Source of the DNA: Zerene cesonia
Taxonomy: Eukaryota; Arthropoda; Insecta; Lepidoptera; Pieridae
Length of the DNA stretch: 64,000 nt
Assembly: GCF_012273895.1 (NCBI RefSeq)
Contig: NC_052106.1
Coordinates: 4,588,001-4,652,000 of the forward strand
Reading direction: 5' to 3'
The position numbers and the translations under genes were made by a program. Positions 25,551-36,807 of this stretch are shown one piece after another; position 1 is the first letter of the stretch; the number at the start of each line of letters is the position of its first letter. The notes under the pieces are model-generated. The model searched no databases. It was given only the letters and a program-made list of their open reading frames with translations, and was not told the origin of the DNA.

Positions 25551-25710
25551 GAAAATAATCCGTTTTGTGATGTAAATATAATTTACATTCCTTAAAAGGT
25601 TTTAACTGGGAGTGCAATTGGAAACTTACAATCTTGTATAGTTTCTGAGTATATGAACTTTATTATATTATTTAAATTATGTTAAAATGACTACAAATAT
25701 TTAGATAGTA

Positions 25711-25716
25711 AATAAA
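25711..25716 (+). terminator. Polyadenylation signal of MECR main form
   Basis: AATAAA about 160 bases after the MECR stop and before the second terminal exon, so a transcript can end ahead of the duplicate. Confidence 0.5.
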
Positions 25717-25879
25717 AATTGTATCATAATTAATTATTTGTTTCAATTAACTTACAATGCCCTGATTTAAACATCACCATATTAAACAATCCATAATATA
25801 CAAAAAATAAAATAATTATAACTAATAGGCTTATTCATTTCTACAGGACACAGTTTAAAAAAAAACATTGTATTTGCAG

Positions 25880-26727
25880 GTAGAAATTTTTGCTTGCCTA
25901 AGTTGCCAAGTGTACCAGGAGATGAAGGTGTGGGTGAAGTTGTGGAAATAGGAAGCCATGTGTGCACAGTAGAACCTGATGAAAGGGTTGTCATCACTTC
26001 TAAAATGATGGGTACTTGGCGTTATTACGGTATTTACAACGAAAGAGACATTCATGTCATATCACCTAATCTACCCCTGCCAGAGGCCTCTATGCTAACT
26101 ACTTCACCTTGTATGGCTTATAGAATGTTAAGAGATTTTAGGAAACTTAAACCAGGTGAAACTGTTATACAAAATGCTGCAAATAGTGCATGTGGACAAT
26201 CTGTAATCCAGCTTTGTAGAGCTTGGGGTCTTAACTCAATAAACATAGTCGCCAACCACTGTGGTTTTGAAACTGTTAAAAAGAATTTGTTAAATTTAGG
26301 AGCAACAGTAGTTTACACCCTTGAAGAAGCAGAAGAATTGTCTAGTTTTACAACATCTTTAACAAGACCTGTACTAGCCCTAAACTGCCTCGGAGGCAGG
26401 TATGAAGATGTCATGCTAAAACTTTTAGAATGTAATGGCACTATTGTTTATTATGGATTTGCATTTGATTTGCCACTTGCAAAGTGTTGTCTGAGGCCTG
26501 ATATATACTACAATAAGTTTCATTTGTGTGATTGGGACGCTAATGCTACACCCGTTCAAAAAGATATCATGATAAACAATATCATACAAATGATGGTAAT
26601 TGGCGACTTTAAAGCTCCCATTCACGAATCGCTAGAATTAAAAAATTATGTTCATGCATTTAGAAACACTGTCCCCTGTGAAGCATTTTCAGTACTTAAT
26701 TACATATTTGATTTTACGATGCCCTAA
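25880..26727 (+). CDS. Duplicated MECR terminal exon, enzyme-like
   Basis: An 848-base exon, homologous end to end with MECR exon 2, after acceptor TATTTGCAG. It enters in phase 1, so it can be spliced to MECR exon 1 (ending 24,498) to give a 366-aa protein, GRNFCLPKLP..FDFTMP. No MECR-like first exon exists in the 330 bases before it. The Rossmann core is kept (NAANSACGQSVIQ, LALNCLGGR), and the frame is intact with its own AATAAA at 26,768. However the catalytic-position Tyr is Asn (GRN for GKY), the two NADPH-phosphate Arg of NVVRNRPE are changed (NIVANHCG), and the GFW block is KFH. It is probably an alternative last exon or a partial duplicate with altered or no reductase activity; an unseen separate promoter and first exon are possible. 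Confidence 0.8.
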
Positions 26728-27039
26728 AATATATCTATAACAAAAAGACACCCGGTATTTTTCAACGAATAAAATTTTATAGAAAAGTGACATTTGATGT
26801 TGACAATTGACACCTTAGCAAAAATGGAAAACAATACAATAGGATTTATAATAAATATTTATTATTCCATGGGTAAATCTTATTTGTAAAGACCAGTGAG
26901 AAGTTATTTATAAAGTTAAATGAAACATTACACAGTTTTTTATATGGAACTCAGGTCTTCGTTTATATATAGCTATCTATCGACATAAAATGGCATAGAT
27001 ATATTTTGTAGTATTGATTTTATGGAATAATATATAAAA
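26728..27039 (+). promoter_or_regulatory. Short intergenic region with promoter of zinc-finger gene
   Basis: 312 bases separate the second MECR-type stop from the next ATG. It must hold the 3'UTR and the start of the zinc-finger gene. No TATA box or other definite site is called. Confidence 0.4.
26768..26773 (+). terminator. Polyadenylation signal of duplicated exon
   Basis: AATAAA 41 bases after the stop codon of the second MECR-type exon. Confidence 0.5.
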
Positions 27040-30000
27040 ATGGATTCAAATGGATATGAAACTTTTGAATATCTTCAACCAAACAATGTAGAAGATAATA
27101 ACCAGCTATTTGTTCTACAAAACGATGGAACATTTCTTTCAAGTAAGTGGAAATGATCCTCCCTACTAATATGATAAATACAGAATTAAATAGGTCTTTC
27201 TCTCTTTTATTCACGCGAAAAAATTATTAAATATATTTTTTTATTTATTTATTATAAGAAAATTAACTATATTTTTTTTAATTTCTATTAGTAAACAGAC
27301 CTGTCGAGTTTATAACACAAGTACAAAATGTAGAAAACGTTTTAGAAGAAGTGCAACCTGTTTATAATGTTCAACCTCAGCAATTTTATGTTGATGTTAA
27401 CAATTCATCTGAGTTAATATCAGTACCAGGTAAGAGTTGTTTATTTTCGTTTTTTTTTTCTTATTTGTTTATAATGATGAACTTTATACCTATAATTCTA
27501 TGAAAATTTTGCAGTTTACAACATATTCCTTACATTTAACTTTATATTGAATACATTATTAATAATGAACTAAATACAATTTCAGATGAATATGTCTTAC
27601 CCACGGAAACAAATAATATGTACAGTAGTAATTATTTACTTCAACAACCTCCCAATTCTTCTGAAGTTCGGGTGATTAACAAATTTTTTAAATAATATGT
27701 ATCTTTGAATAAATGTTTTTCTCTGTGGTGTATAACAAATAAAATAAATTAATAATCTAATCTACAGATTCAACAAACTGTTGGCCAAATTGCAGAAAGT
27801 GTTGTTGAACAGATGATTTTGCCTGAAATAAACGTTCCTATGGATGTAAATATAAATGATAATTTAGACACAAATCCTATACAAAATAATGGATGTACAG
27901 AGGTATAATAAAATTGCAAATTATAATTAAATGTTATTAGTTAGGCCTGTATCTGCCCTGGTCACTTTTTTTCTATTATTCAATTAGATAAAAATCAAAA
28001 ATTACTAAATTATGTCCTGCCTTTCTTGATATGTATGAGGTTTGATATGACTGTTTATGTGTGAAAAATTTCATTTTTTGTTCCATATATTTCCTAATGG
28101 CTACTTTTAAATTCATATTTTGTTAATTTTAATAAATATGGAATGTTTTGTTATGGTTCCTTTTAGATCACTATAACGGATGAACAATATAAAATATTAG
28201 AACAAAAAGGATGGGTCCTAGTAGACACTAATGATAAAGTTTATTTAATAGATACATTGGGATTTCATGACATAACAAATGATACTCGTAAGTAAATGAT
28301 TACTTTATCAACAAAGCAATAAACTATATATATAAAAAATTAAATCGCCAAATTTAACATTTTTGTTATGACACAAGGAACATTTTTTTATTCGAACTGC
28401 AAGGGACTGGAAAATGCTTCCTGAGTATGTGTTCCCTGACGGATATAATCTGGGGATCTTCAAAAGTAGAGTGAACATGTACCTTCTAAGGAAGTGCGCT
28501 CTATCTTAGACTACATCTACGCTTACCAGTAGCCGAGATGGTAGTCAAATGCTTCCCTATCACACAATAAAAAAAAGGTTCTTATGGAGGGAAAAAATTA
28601 CCATGGGTGAAGCTGGAATCGTATACAATAAAATGAAAAAAAAAACATGTTTAAATTTTTTGCAAAAAAATGTAATTCTCTTATTGTATATGTACAATAA
28701 TGTGCTATTGATTATTTTCAGAGTTAATTCAAAAACTAAGAGCAGAGATGGCAAATCAGGAACCTAGCTATAGTGAATCATTTGCAAGGTATTAATGTTT
28801 TTATTTGCATTGATTTAACTTTTTCAATTGTTTTATTAATTCACTCAAAACACAATTTACATATATTATTATTTTTAATTTACAGCAATCAATTAGAATC
28901 TAAAGTAGTATTAAATGAAGCGATCCCAAATAACATAAATCCAGAGCAAGTAACAATCCCATATGTAACGGAGAACAGTGAACAAATTGACTTACAAGCT
29001 ATGGATATTCAGTCATATCAAAATATTGAAGATGGTATGTATATATGAGAATTATTAAAATACCCATAGATTAACAAAATAAATTCTTTCAGATATAAAG
29101 TATCATATTTCAAAGAATATTGTTTAGCTCCAAACTGTATGTATGGGAAATAGAAATGTTATAATCATTGTATCTAAGATACACTGATTCGACACTGACA
29201 AACAAAAAATTTGCAATTTTTTGTTGTGCCATTGATACAAAAATCACTTTTATCAATATCCCAAAAAAAATGTTTTAAGCAAATGTTTTCATTTGTTTTT
29301 TTTTTTTATTATATATAAAAAAAGGTTTGATTCAAAATTCCATGACATTTAATTTTTATAGATCCTGAGATCCTACAAAACTCTGAAAAAAAGGAAGTCC
29401 CAGATTTGATGCCATTAGAAAAAGAATTTCTTGAGACCACTATAAATGAATTGGCAGAGAAATATGAAAAAAGTGATCCAAGGATCAACAACAATACAAT
29501 AAAAATTAAAACCAAATTTTCTTTGGAAGGTAACCTTAACCTAATAAGGAATAATTTTGTTTAAAGTTGATTGGTAGATTGATTTTGATTGAATGTAATA
29601 TTACTAAGTATGTAGAATTTACGTTGTAATAAGTCAACGGCTAACTTTTTTTATTTACAACAAGCAATTTGATATTTTGTTATGTTATTTTGGAAGTACT
29701 TCTAATATAACAAATAATAGTTCTAATATAAATGACTTTTTTCAGAAATTCCTCAAGAAATTATTATAGGTAAAACAGTAAATGGTAAAAAGTTGGTTGC
29801 AAGAATTGCTAAGCCAAAGGAGCCGAAAGAGCCAATAGAACCTACTACTACAGATGACATGTCAAAGAAATGCAAGCCTAAAACTTGTAAGTGTACCTAA
29901 TATGTATTATCATTTAAATAATAAACTACTGTAAGATTATATAGAGAGATAGATTTTATTATGTTTATTTACTTTTTAATTATTACAAAAAAAACGAATA

Positions 30001-33000
30001 TTTAAAATTAATTTAAGTTAAATTCAACATATTGCAACTCTTTGTTAATAAGTATATATTATGTTTTAATATATAAAATTGTATTTCTAGACCCAACAAT
30101 AAGTGCATTCCACCAAAAAATAGAAAAGATAATTCAACAAGCAGTCAGAGGTCACATAAATCCATTGAGTGAGGAAGAAGTATTTGCAAATGTGGACAAA
30201 GTTATACAACAATTATTACGAGTGCCGGCCTTTAAACCCGCAGTTATAGAAAGAAAATTAATTTTGACAAAGGTAACAAATAAACAGAATAGTTTGTTGA
30301 AAATCTGTTTGGATTAAAATCACATATGAAAAGGGTAGAAGGGTTTACATCATGACTATCGTATTTAGAAATGGCATTGGTAATTTAAAAGCCGCGCTCT
30401 TTCACACTCACCCATAAAGTAGATTCTCGCCTCTTCTCTCCTCTCCTCTCTCTCGAAATCTTGCTCGCCTGCACAAGTAGTTACGTGATTTTCGTCTTTT
30501 CTGGAGCATGAACAAGAAAATGAATGAGATATCTATAATTTGAAAAACATCTATGTTTGATTTATTGTAAGTCCGTACCGTAGTACCCGCGTAAGTCCGT
30601 ATTCCGTAGGAATATCGGGATAAAAAGTTGCCTATGTATATGTTATTCCAGTTGTCCAGCTATCTATGTACCAAATTTCATTGCAATCGGTTCAGTAGTT
30701 TTGCGTGAAAGAGTAACAAACACGCACACATCCTTACAAACTTTCGCATTTATAATATTAGTAGGATCATATGCAATTACACTATTCGAAATCAACAGAA
30801 GAAACTATATATTACCTATAATTACCTGTGGTATGTTTTACTCTCCAAAAAAACTTTCCTTGTGCCTAACAACAGTTCTGTAGTTTTTTGAAAAAAAAAA
30901 ATGGTTATAGTTTATGTATTTTTAATGTAGGTAGGTAACATGTTTGATTATTTTTCTTTCCAGATTATAATATCTGAAAATAAAGATCAAACCTCTATCC
31001 AAGAAAGTGATCCAATAATTATTACGGGAAAAGTTTTAAAACAAGATGAAGATAAGTGGGTCTTCCACTACATACCAGATATGCTTGAAAAGATTAAAGA
31101 AATTAAAGGTAATATAATCACCAAATATTAAATAGAAGAATTAATAATAATTTTGGTCTTAAGACCCACACTATTTCTGTGTGATAAACACGAAAACATC
31201 TAAAACCAATTATTATCTAATGAATCTGAGAGTCATCAGAAATATTTAAGTTTTTTATGCACATAATGTTTAAGGCCTTTGCTATGAAATGCTTGAATGA
31301 AACCTTGTAATGACTACATTAAAATTAAAATTTTAGGATATACTATATAGTAAAGTAAATGAGATGGGTTAAAAAATATAAACTATCTCATCAAGCCATG
31401 ATAGCTTGAACAATGTGATAATGAATGATTATTGTGTCAGTATATTTTGTATGCAATGTTTCTGAAAATGGTTGAATGAGACCTTTTAATGTCTTCTTAA
31501 AATATAAAAATTTAGTAATTACCTACCGACTGAATTAATAGAATATTAAAAAAGAATGAGGAATTACCTACTTACTAAATAGTAAGTTTTAATTACTTAA
31601 TAGTAAGGCCAACAAGACAAGATATAAAATGTAAACAATGTAATTGTCACCAAGTAACAGTGATAGTAGGTGGTTATTGTCAGTATCTTTTGTATGCAAT
31701 ATTTCTACCAAATACCCTAACTCTGGATAGTTTTTTTACATTGTATATCTAGATAAGTTGACTTACTTTACGCATTGCTACAAAATCGTTTTACATTGCT
31801 CTAAGTAAAATTTGTACCAATAAATAGTAACATTTAATTAATCACATGTATCTTTAGAGGATGACAAAAACAATGTGACCAAAAAACTGTACCACGGCGG
31901 TGATGTTGACGTCACCTTCTTACAAATTCATGTACAAGAAGTGAACAGTCCAGATGGCCTTGCACGCATCTCTATTACTTTGAATAAACGAGGTATGAGT
32001 TGAGTTTATTTTTCTAACTTTAAAATTGGTCCTTATGAAGTATTTGATTGTATAAAACTTGACTTTTTTACTTTAACTTCGGCGATGAAATATTGAATTC
32101 GTGTGTTCAATATATATTTTTTAATAATATATTATAGATATAATTAAAAAAAATGTAGTTCCAAATATTTGTCTACGTTTTCAGTTATTCTTCTAAAGTC
32201 TAGAAAGATAGCTGAAGAACTGGAGAAGCAAGTACCATCCCCAAAACTCAAACCAGTTTTCGCGTGTACAGCATGCGCAGCCGTGTTTAAGACCAAAGCT
32301 CAATTACGATGTCACTTACAGGTAAAAAAATCAATAAATCAATCGACAAAAAAAATATGAAATGTATTTAAAGACTTTAAAATAAGGTATATAATTCTTC
32401 CATTGTCTATGTCATTTAATAATTCATAGATATTTGCCGAAATATAAAATATTGATTTATTGTCAAACATAGGTTTAGAAACGAAAATGTTTTGCTTGTA
32501 AGGATATTTCTATAAGACTAATGTTTTACATTTTTATTTAATAGGTTCACAAAATGGACTTCGATTTTGACTCTCTTCTCACAATTCATTCCAAAAATAG
32601 TAACAACCCTTTTAACGTTGTAGAGTTGGGACAAAGAAAGGAATTTATTTGTAATGAATGCCAGGTTTGTGGTTCTTATTTTTAGTTATATTTTAGTAGT
32701 CATATAGGTATAAATGGAGTTTCTGTTTGCATTATTGATATTACCACGTTATCTAAATGTTTACAGATTGTACACCTACACATACCAAATTAAAATTTTC
32801 TAAAAAAATTGTCTGATTATTATTGGCAGATAGCTGATATAATAATGAGTAACTAAGGCTACTGTTATGCTGATATTCCCACAAGAAACTAGGATTTAAA
32901 ATTAAAAGGAAAAACTTATTTACATGGGTGAATCCATGGAATAAACCTAGTTTGATACATATTTCAAGTTGATTACATAAACATGATCAACTTGTCATAT

Positions 33001-33420
33001 TTTAAAAGAAATTGTAAAATTCAATTCAGATTTATTTTATACAGATATTTACATGTGCGATAATTTTTATTCGTTTTAAAAGTATTTTAAAATAAATACA
33101 AATCAATCCTTTAATATTCATAAAACCCAATTCAAGAAAGTAGTATTTTATTTGAATATCATTATTGCCTAATATCCTTTCACTCTTACTTCACAAACTA
33201 AATTCAACCATTTCAGCATAAAACATCAAGAGTCAGCATGATGCTCAGACATATTAGATCTCACTTTAAAGTTACGGATGAGGACTCTGATGAAGAAGAT
33301 TCAAATGACAGTGAAAAAACTTCAGAAGGAAAATATAAATGCAAGATGTGTTCTACAAATTTTTTGTATGCATCTTCACTTTCTAAACATCTTTTATCAA
33401 AGCATATTAAAGTATCATAA
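27040..33420 (+). CDS. C2H2 zinc-finger protein, 15 exons, 676 aa
   Basis: Coding exons: 27,040-27,142, 27,292-27,429, 27,586-27,671, 27,768-27,902, 28,167-28,287, 28,722-28,788, 28,886-29,034, 29,362-29,529, 29,746-29,886, 30,091-30,272, 30,964-31,108, 31,858-31,992, 32,185-32,321, 32,545-32,664, 33,217-33,420; all junctions are in frame. The N-terminal 500 residues are acidic and Asn/Gln-rich (MDSNGYETFEYLQPNN..) with no known domain seen. A Lys/Pro-rich part (AKPKEPKEPIEP) lies near the middle. Three C2H2 fingers close the protein at about 551-571, 605-625 and 651-672; each has CX2C-X12-HX3-4H. Fingers 1 and 2 are each interrupted by an intron. Likely a nuclear DNA-binding regulator; the family was not identified. 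An AATAAA lies at 33,613. Confidence 0.85.
28387..28509 (+). mobile_element. Non-LTR retrotransposon pol fragment in intron
   Basis: In the intron between zinc-finger-gene exons 5 and 6 the plus strand reads RTARDWKMLPEYVFPDGYN, then LGIFKSRVNMYLL and a stop. This is the characteristic C-terminal end of reverse transcriptases of CR1/Jockey-type LINEs in insects. Only the 3' scrap remains. Confidence 0.75.
30580..30768 (+). repeat. Lepidopteran short element in intron
   Basis: Contains CCCGCGTAAGTCCGTATTCC, GGAATATCGGGATAAAAAG and ends CGCATTTATAATATTAGTAG. Its first bases (GTAAGTCCGTACCGTAGTA) are rearranged, so the 5' end is degraded. It sits in the intron between exons 10 and 11 of the zinc-finger gene. 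Confidence 0.75.
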
Positions 33421-33612
33421 AAGATTTTTTTTTCTTTTTGTAGTGGTATAAAAAAAATCACTATAATTTTACTATACTAAATAATTATTTATACTAACTG
33501 ATGATAAATTTTTACATTTGAATGATTTGACTATGGATGGATATGTATTCAATGAAACTCAACTTTGTTATTTAAATTATAATTTACCTATTGCACTGAG
33601 TACTGAATAAGA

Positions 33613-33618
33613 AATAAA
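33613..33618 (+). terminator. Polyadenylation signal of zinc-finger gene
   Basis: AATAAA about 190 bases after the stop, between two convergent genes. Confidence 0.45.
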
Positions 33619-33787
33619 ACATGAGAAACAACATATCACAAAAACCCTTTGGAAAAACTTATTCCTATGTATAAGAAAGCACCTGTTTCTTAAACTTCTA
33701 CATCATGTGGTACTGAGTAAAAAAAATGATAAAGGTAATAATAAAAATGCTCGCATAGAAAATTGTATTAAAATGATATTTAACATT

Positions 33788-35459
33788 TTAAAAAATATCA
33801 GAAAAGTCTAAACCTTCCAGTTCCTTCATTTCATCAACTGGTATATCGGGTGCACTATCACTATCTGAAAGTAAAAGAAATACTTAATTACTTTATGTGT
33901 TGTTGTATTGAAGATGAGCCTAAATGTTCTGATTATTAATAAGTTTACCACAACACAATGGACAGTACAGTTGTATTATATGAAACAATTTAATTATTAA
34001 TATAGAATTGATTTAACACAAACCTGATATTTGTTTCTCCCGCTTAACAATTGTAAATTCCTCATTAGATATCTTTACAAAACCATTAGGCAACTCTTCG
34101 TCATCATTAACAATTGTTGTGCTATATATGTAGTAAATATTACTTATTGTAATATTCAGGTAATGATTTTTAAAGGTACTACCAGTTGTTAACACAGTTG
34201 GGTTTTTGAGGACTAGAGCACAATATTCCGATGCTATATATGATGCAAAGATTGTCCATGCATCCCTATGCAAAGTGCATTTTATGTTACCTGAAATATA
34301 ATATAGGTACATATTTTTTTGAATACATGTACACATGAGGAAAAAATATAGTGAATTCATAACAAGTGAATTGAAATTAATTTAATTGATCTGTACTTAA
34401 TTAAATCATAGTTGCTAGTGTTATGATATAGCATAAATACAAGTTAATTAAGATTACGGAGCTCTGCTGGTCATTATGTCAAAAATAATCATTAATATGA
34501 CATAAATTAATAACAAACTTTATTATTATAACAAAATATGTAACAAACAAGATTTCAAATAATAATAAATTCTTGATAAATTTAGAATTCTAAACAATTC
34601 CATAAGTAATTTGACTTTTCTAATCATAGATTCACATAAATAAGAATAAAATAGCCAATTTAAATTACCTGTTGTATCTCTTAATGTTATTAAAGGATCT
34701 ATAGCAGATCTATCTATGGACTCTACAAATGCTTGCACTATTTTAGCCTTTCTTCTTCTTAGGTTACCTGTTAATGCCTGTTGTTTTATTGATTTGATTG
34801 TGTTGATATTTTTTATGCTTTTTGTATCTTCTAAAAGCCTCTTCCACAGAGGTGTTTCAAAAAGACCATGTGGCAAATTATTTTGTGATGAGTTTATGTC
34901 CTAAATAATTACATATTTTAATTAAGTTATATTCAAATAATTTAAATATATTTAATGACATCATAGAAATAAAGTAAATCAATACCTGTGAAAGTAATTC
35001 TATCTGACATAATGGATTATTGTTCGTTTCATCCAAAGTTCCTGTTAATAATCCTGCAGGACCTGGAAACTTTCTTTTATTTGTGTGATCAAAATGCGAA
35101 TTTATAATTTTTCTTTTGGTGTGCTTTGGTGATATTTCAGTTTCATTAATAGTTTTTCTTTTAAGTTCTATTGTTTTGCCACTTATTTCATTTTCACTTG
35201 AATATTGAGAATTGCTTTCTACGTTGTTTTTAAGAAAAGACACTTGTTCCAACTTCGATATACTTGATTCATCTCTGCTTTGGAGTTGTGCGGTGTTACC
35301 AAATTTGTCCTTTTCACAAATTTGGGATTCGGACACCCCGGGGAGATCTAATTGCGATAATACCTACAAAGGATTCATAACATAAAAAACGTAATATACG
35401 AAGTAATCTTTCATGTAATTAATCGCAATTACCTGATCATAATCATCAGATTCAAACAT
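33788..35459 (-). CDS. HROB: Homologous recombination OB-fold protein (MCM8IP-like)
   Basis: HROB recruits and stimulates the MCM8-MCM9 helicase in homologous recombination and meiosis. Minus-strand exons: 35,433-35,459, 34,986-35,363, 34,669-34,900, 34,024-34,290 and 33,788-33,864, in frame, 326 aa (vertebrate proteins are roughly twice as long). Start ATG is 35,459-35,457 (MFESDDYDQ). Residues 10-105 are polar and Ser/Lys-rich. The family hallmark FPGPAG is at 108-113 (KRKFPGPAGLL). Exon 3 carries GLFETPLWKRLLED; exon 4 carries the OB-type domain (CTLHRDAWTIFASYIASEYC, LVLKNPTVLTTGSTF, YLNITISNIYYIYS). The acidic tail ends LDFSDIF. The identification rests on the FPGPAG motif, the OB region and their order, recognised by eye. 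It is convergent with the zinc-finger gene and divergent from the EF-hand gene. Confidence 0.82.
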
Positions 35460-36084
35460 ATTTTTAACAAATTAGCATAGGTACTGTTGTACTCTCTTTT
35501 ATAGTACTGTAATAATTTGTTATTATTTAGGTATTATGTATGTATGATTTATAATCTTTAATTTTGTTTCTGTAATCTACATGTACCTATTTCTGCTTAA
35601 AAACTTAAAGTTATTTGGGATAACTGGAAAGTGGAAATTTATACCGTTTTATTTTTAAGCTTTTTAATGTCAAAACTTTAAAGTCCACTGTCAACTGTCC
35701 AAACCACAGATTAGATTAAGTACTAGTTATAGACTGATTAGAATAAGTAACTAGTTGTAGACTGTAGGACACACGTAATATTATACTGGGTATTCTTTGC
35801 TGTAGTATTATCATTTATCCTATTCTCTGTACATTGTTGTTCAGTGTCAATATGAGAATCTATACTACTTGCAATGTGGATTAGCTCAATTGTGACTACA
35901 TATTTATGAAATTTAAAGATTTTCCCTTTTCTACTACATCGCTATTTCTTCTATATGAAAATCTTTATATACCTAAGACACAAAGCAATCAATCAGGAAA
36001 TTTTATCTTTGTGTAATGGTAAACATGAAATACAATAATTTGTTTGCTGTCCGCATAGAAGTGCATCTTTTATATTATGTCGGA

Positions 36085-36235
36085 ACGATCGCATAAGTAA
36101 TCACCACCGACCCTTAAACATGCGCAGAGGTAGTGCCACTGCGAATGCGCTCAGCGCTGCCCGCTTTTAAGGGAAAGGATTCAGGTGTGGGGGTGTGACT
36201 GGGGAAGTACCCAGTGCGAGCTGCCCAAGTCTTTC
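36085..36235 (-). repeat. Repeat family F, reverse copy
   Basis: The reverse complement holds GGGCAGCTCGCACTGGGTAC, TTCCCCAGTCACACCCCCAC, the CCTTTCCCTTAAAAGCGGGC segment and GGTCGGTGGTGATTACTTAT, in the same order as the copies at 12.3 and 38.4 kb. Confidence 0.65.
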
Positions 36236-36477
36236 GGTTGCTAGTGGCTTCAGAGACACAATCTAAAATTTAATCATGAAGAAAACGAAATGTCATTTAA
36301 ATCTCTCGAGTATTTAGTTTCGGAGTTTGATAATTATTAAAAATCTCAGACTACTTAAGTCAAAAATTTGTGTGTTGTTGTGGTGTTATTGTTTGTTTTT
36401 CTGAAAGTTTTTTTTTTTTAATAATAATAAACAAGTTTCATTCATTTAATTTCATTTTCGCTACAGTCTTATTCGAT

Positions 36478-36582
36478 ACTAGCTGCGCCCTGCGGCTTCA
36501 TCGTCGTTGCGTGAAACAACAACAAGCACCCACGCATTCTTAGTCCTCACAAACTTTCGCATTTATAATATTAGTAGGATAG
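36478..36582 (+). repeat. Lepidopteran short element, internally deleted
   Basis: Starts ACTAGCTGCGCCCTGCGGCT and ends TTTCGCATTTATAATATTAG followed by TAGGAT, but the central GCGTAAGTCCGTAT..ATTGCAATCGG portion is missing, leaving about 105 instead of 200 bases. Confidence 0.75.
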
Positions 36583-36807
36583 TAGGATTGGAATGCACAG
36601 GCCTTACGGCTGTGTGAACTGTTAGGCTGGCTTAAGTAGGTACTCTTTGATTAATTTACCTAGTATTTTGTTTATTTTGAACATAAATAAAATAGTATTT
36701 GTCATACGTAACTGTGACAAGCAAATAATTTTTTTTTATAATTTCAAGAACACAGTTTTCTAAATTTTCTTTAATTTTTAGATTGATTAATTGTATAAAT
36801 TTAAAAG

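Larger units (their letters stand above)
35460..36807. other. Divergent promoter region with repeats
   Basis: 1.35 kb between the HROB start (leftward) and the EF-hand gene start (rightward). It must hold both promoters. Repeat pieces occupy 36,085-36,235 and 36,478-36,582. No further coding exon is seen. Confidence 0.5.

Noticed and set aside
34716..34904. Plus-strand frame inside the HROB region
   Set aside because: Antisense shadow of HROB exon 34,669-34,900.
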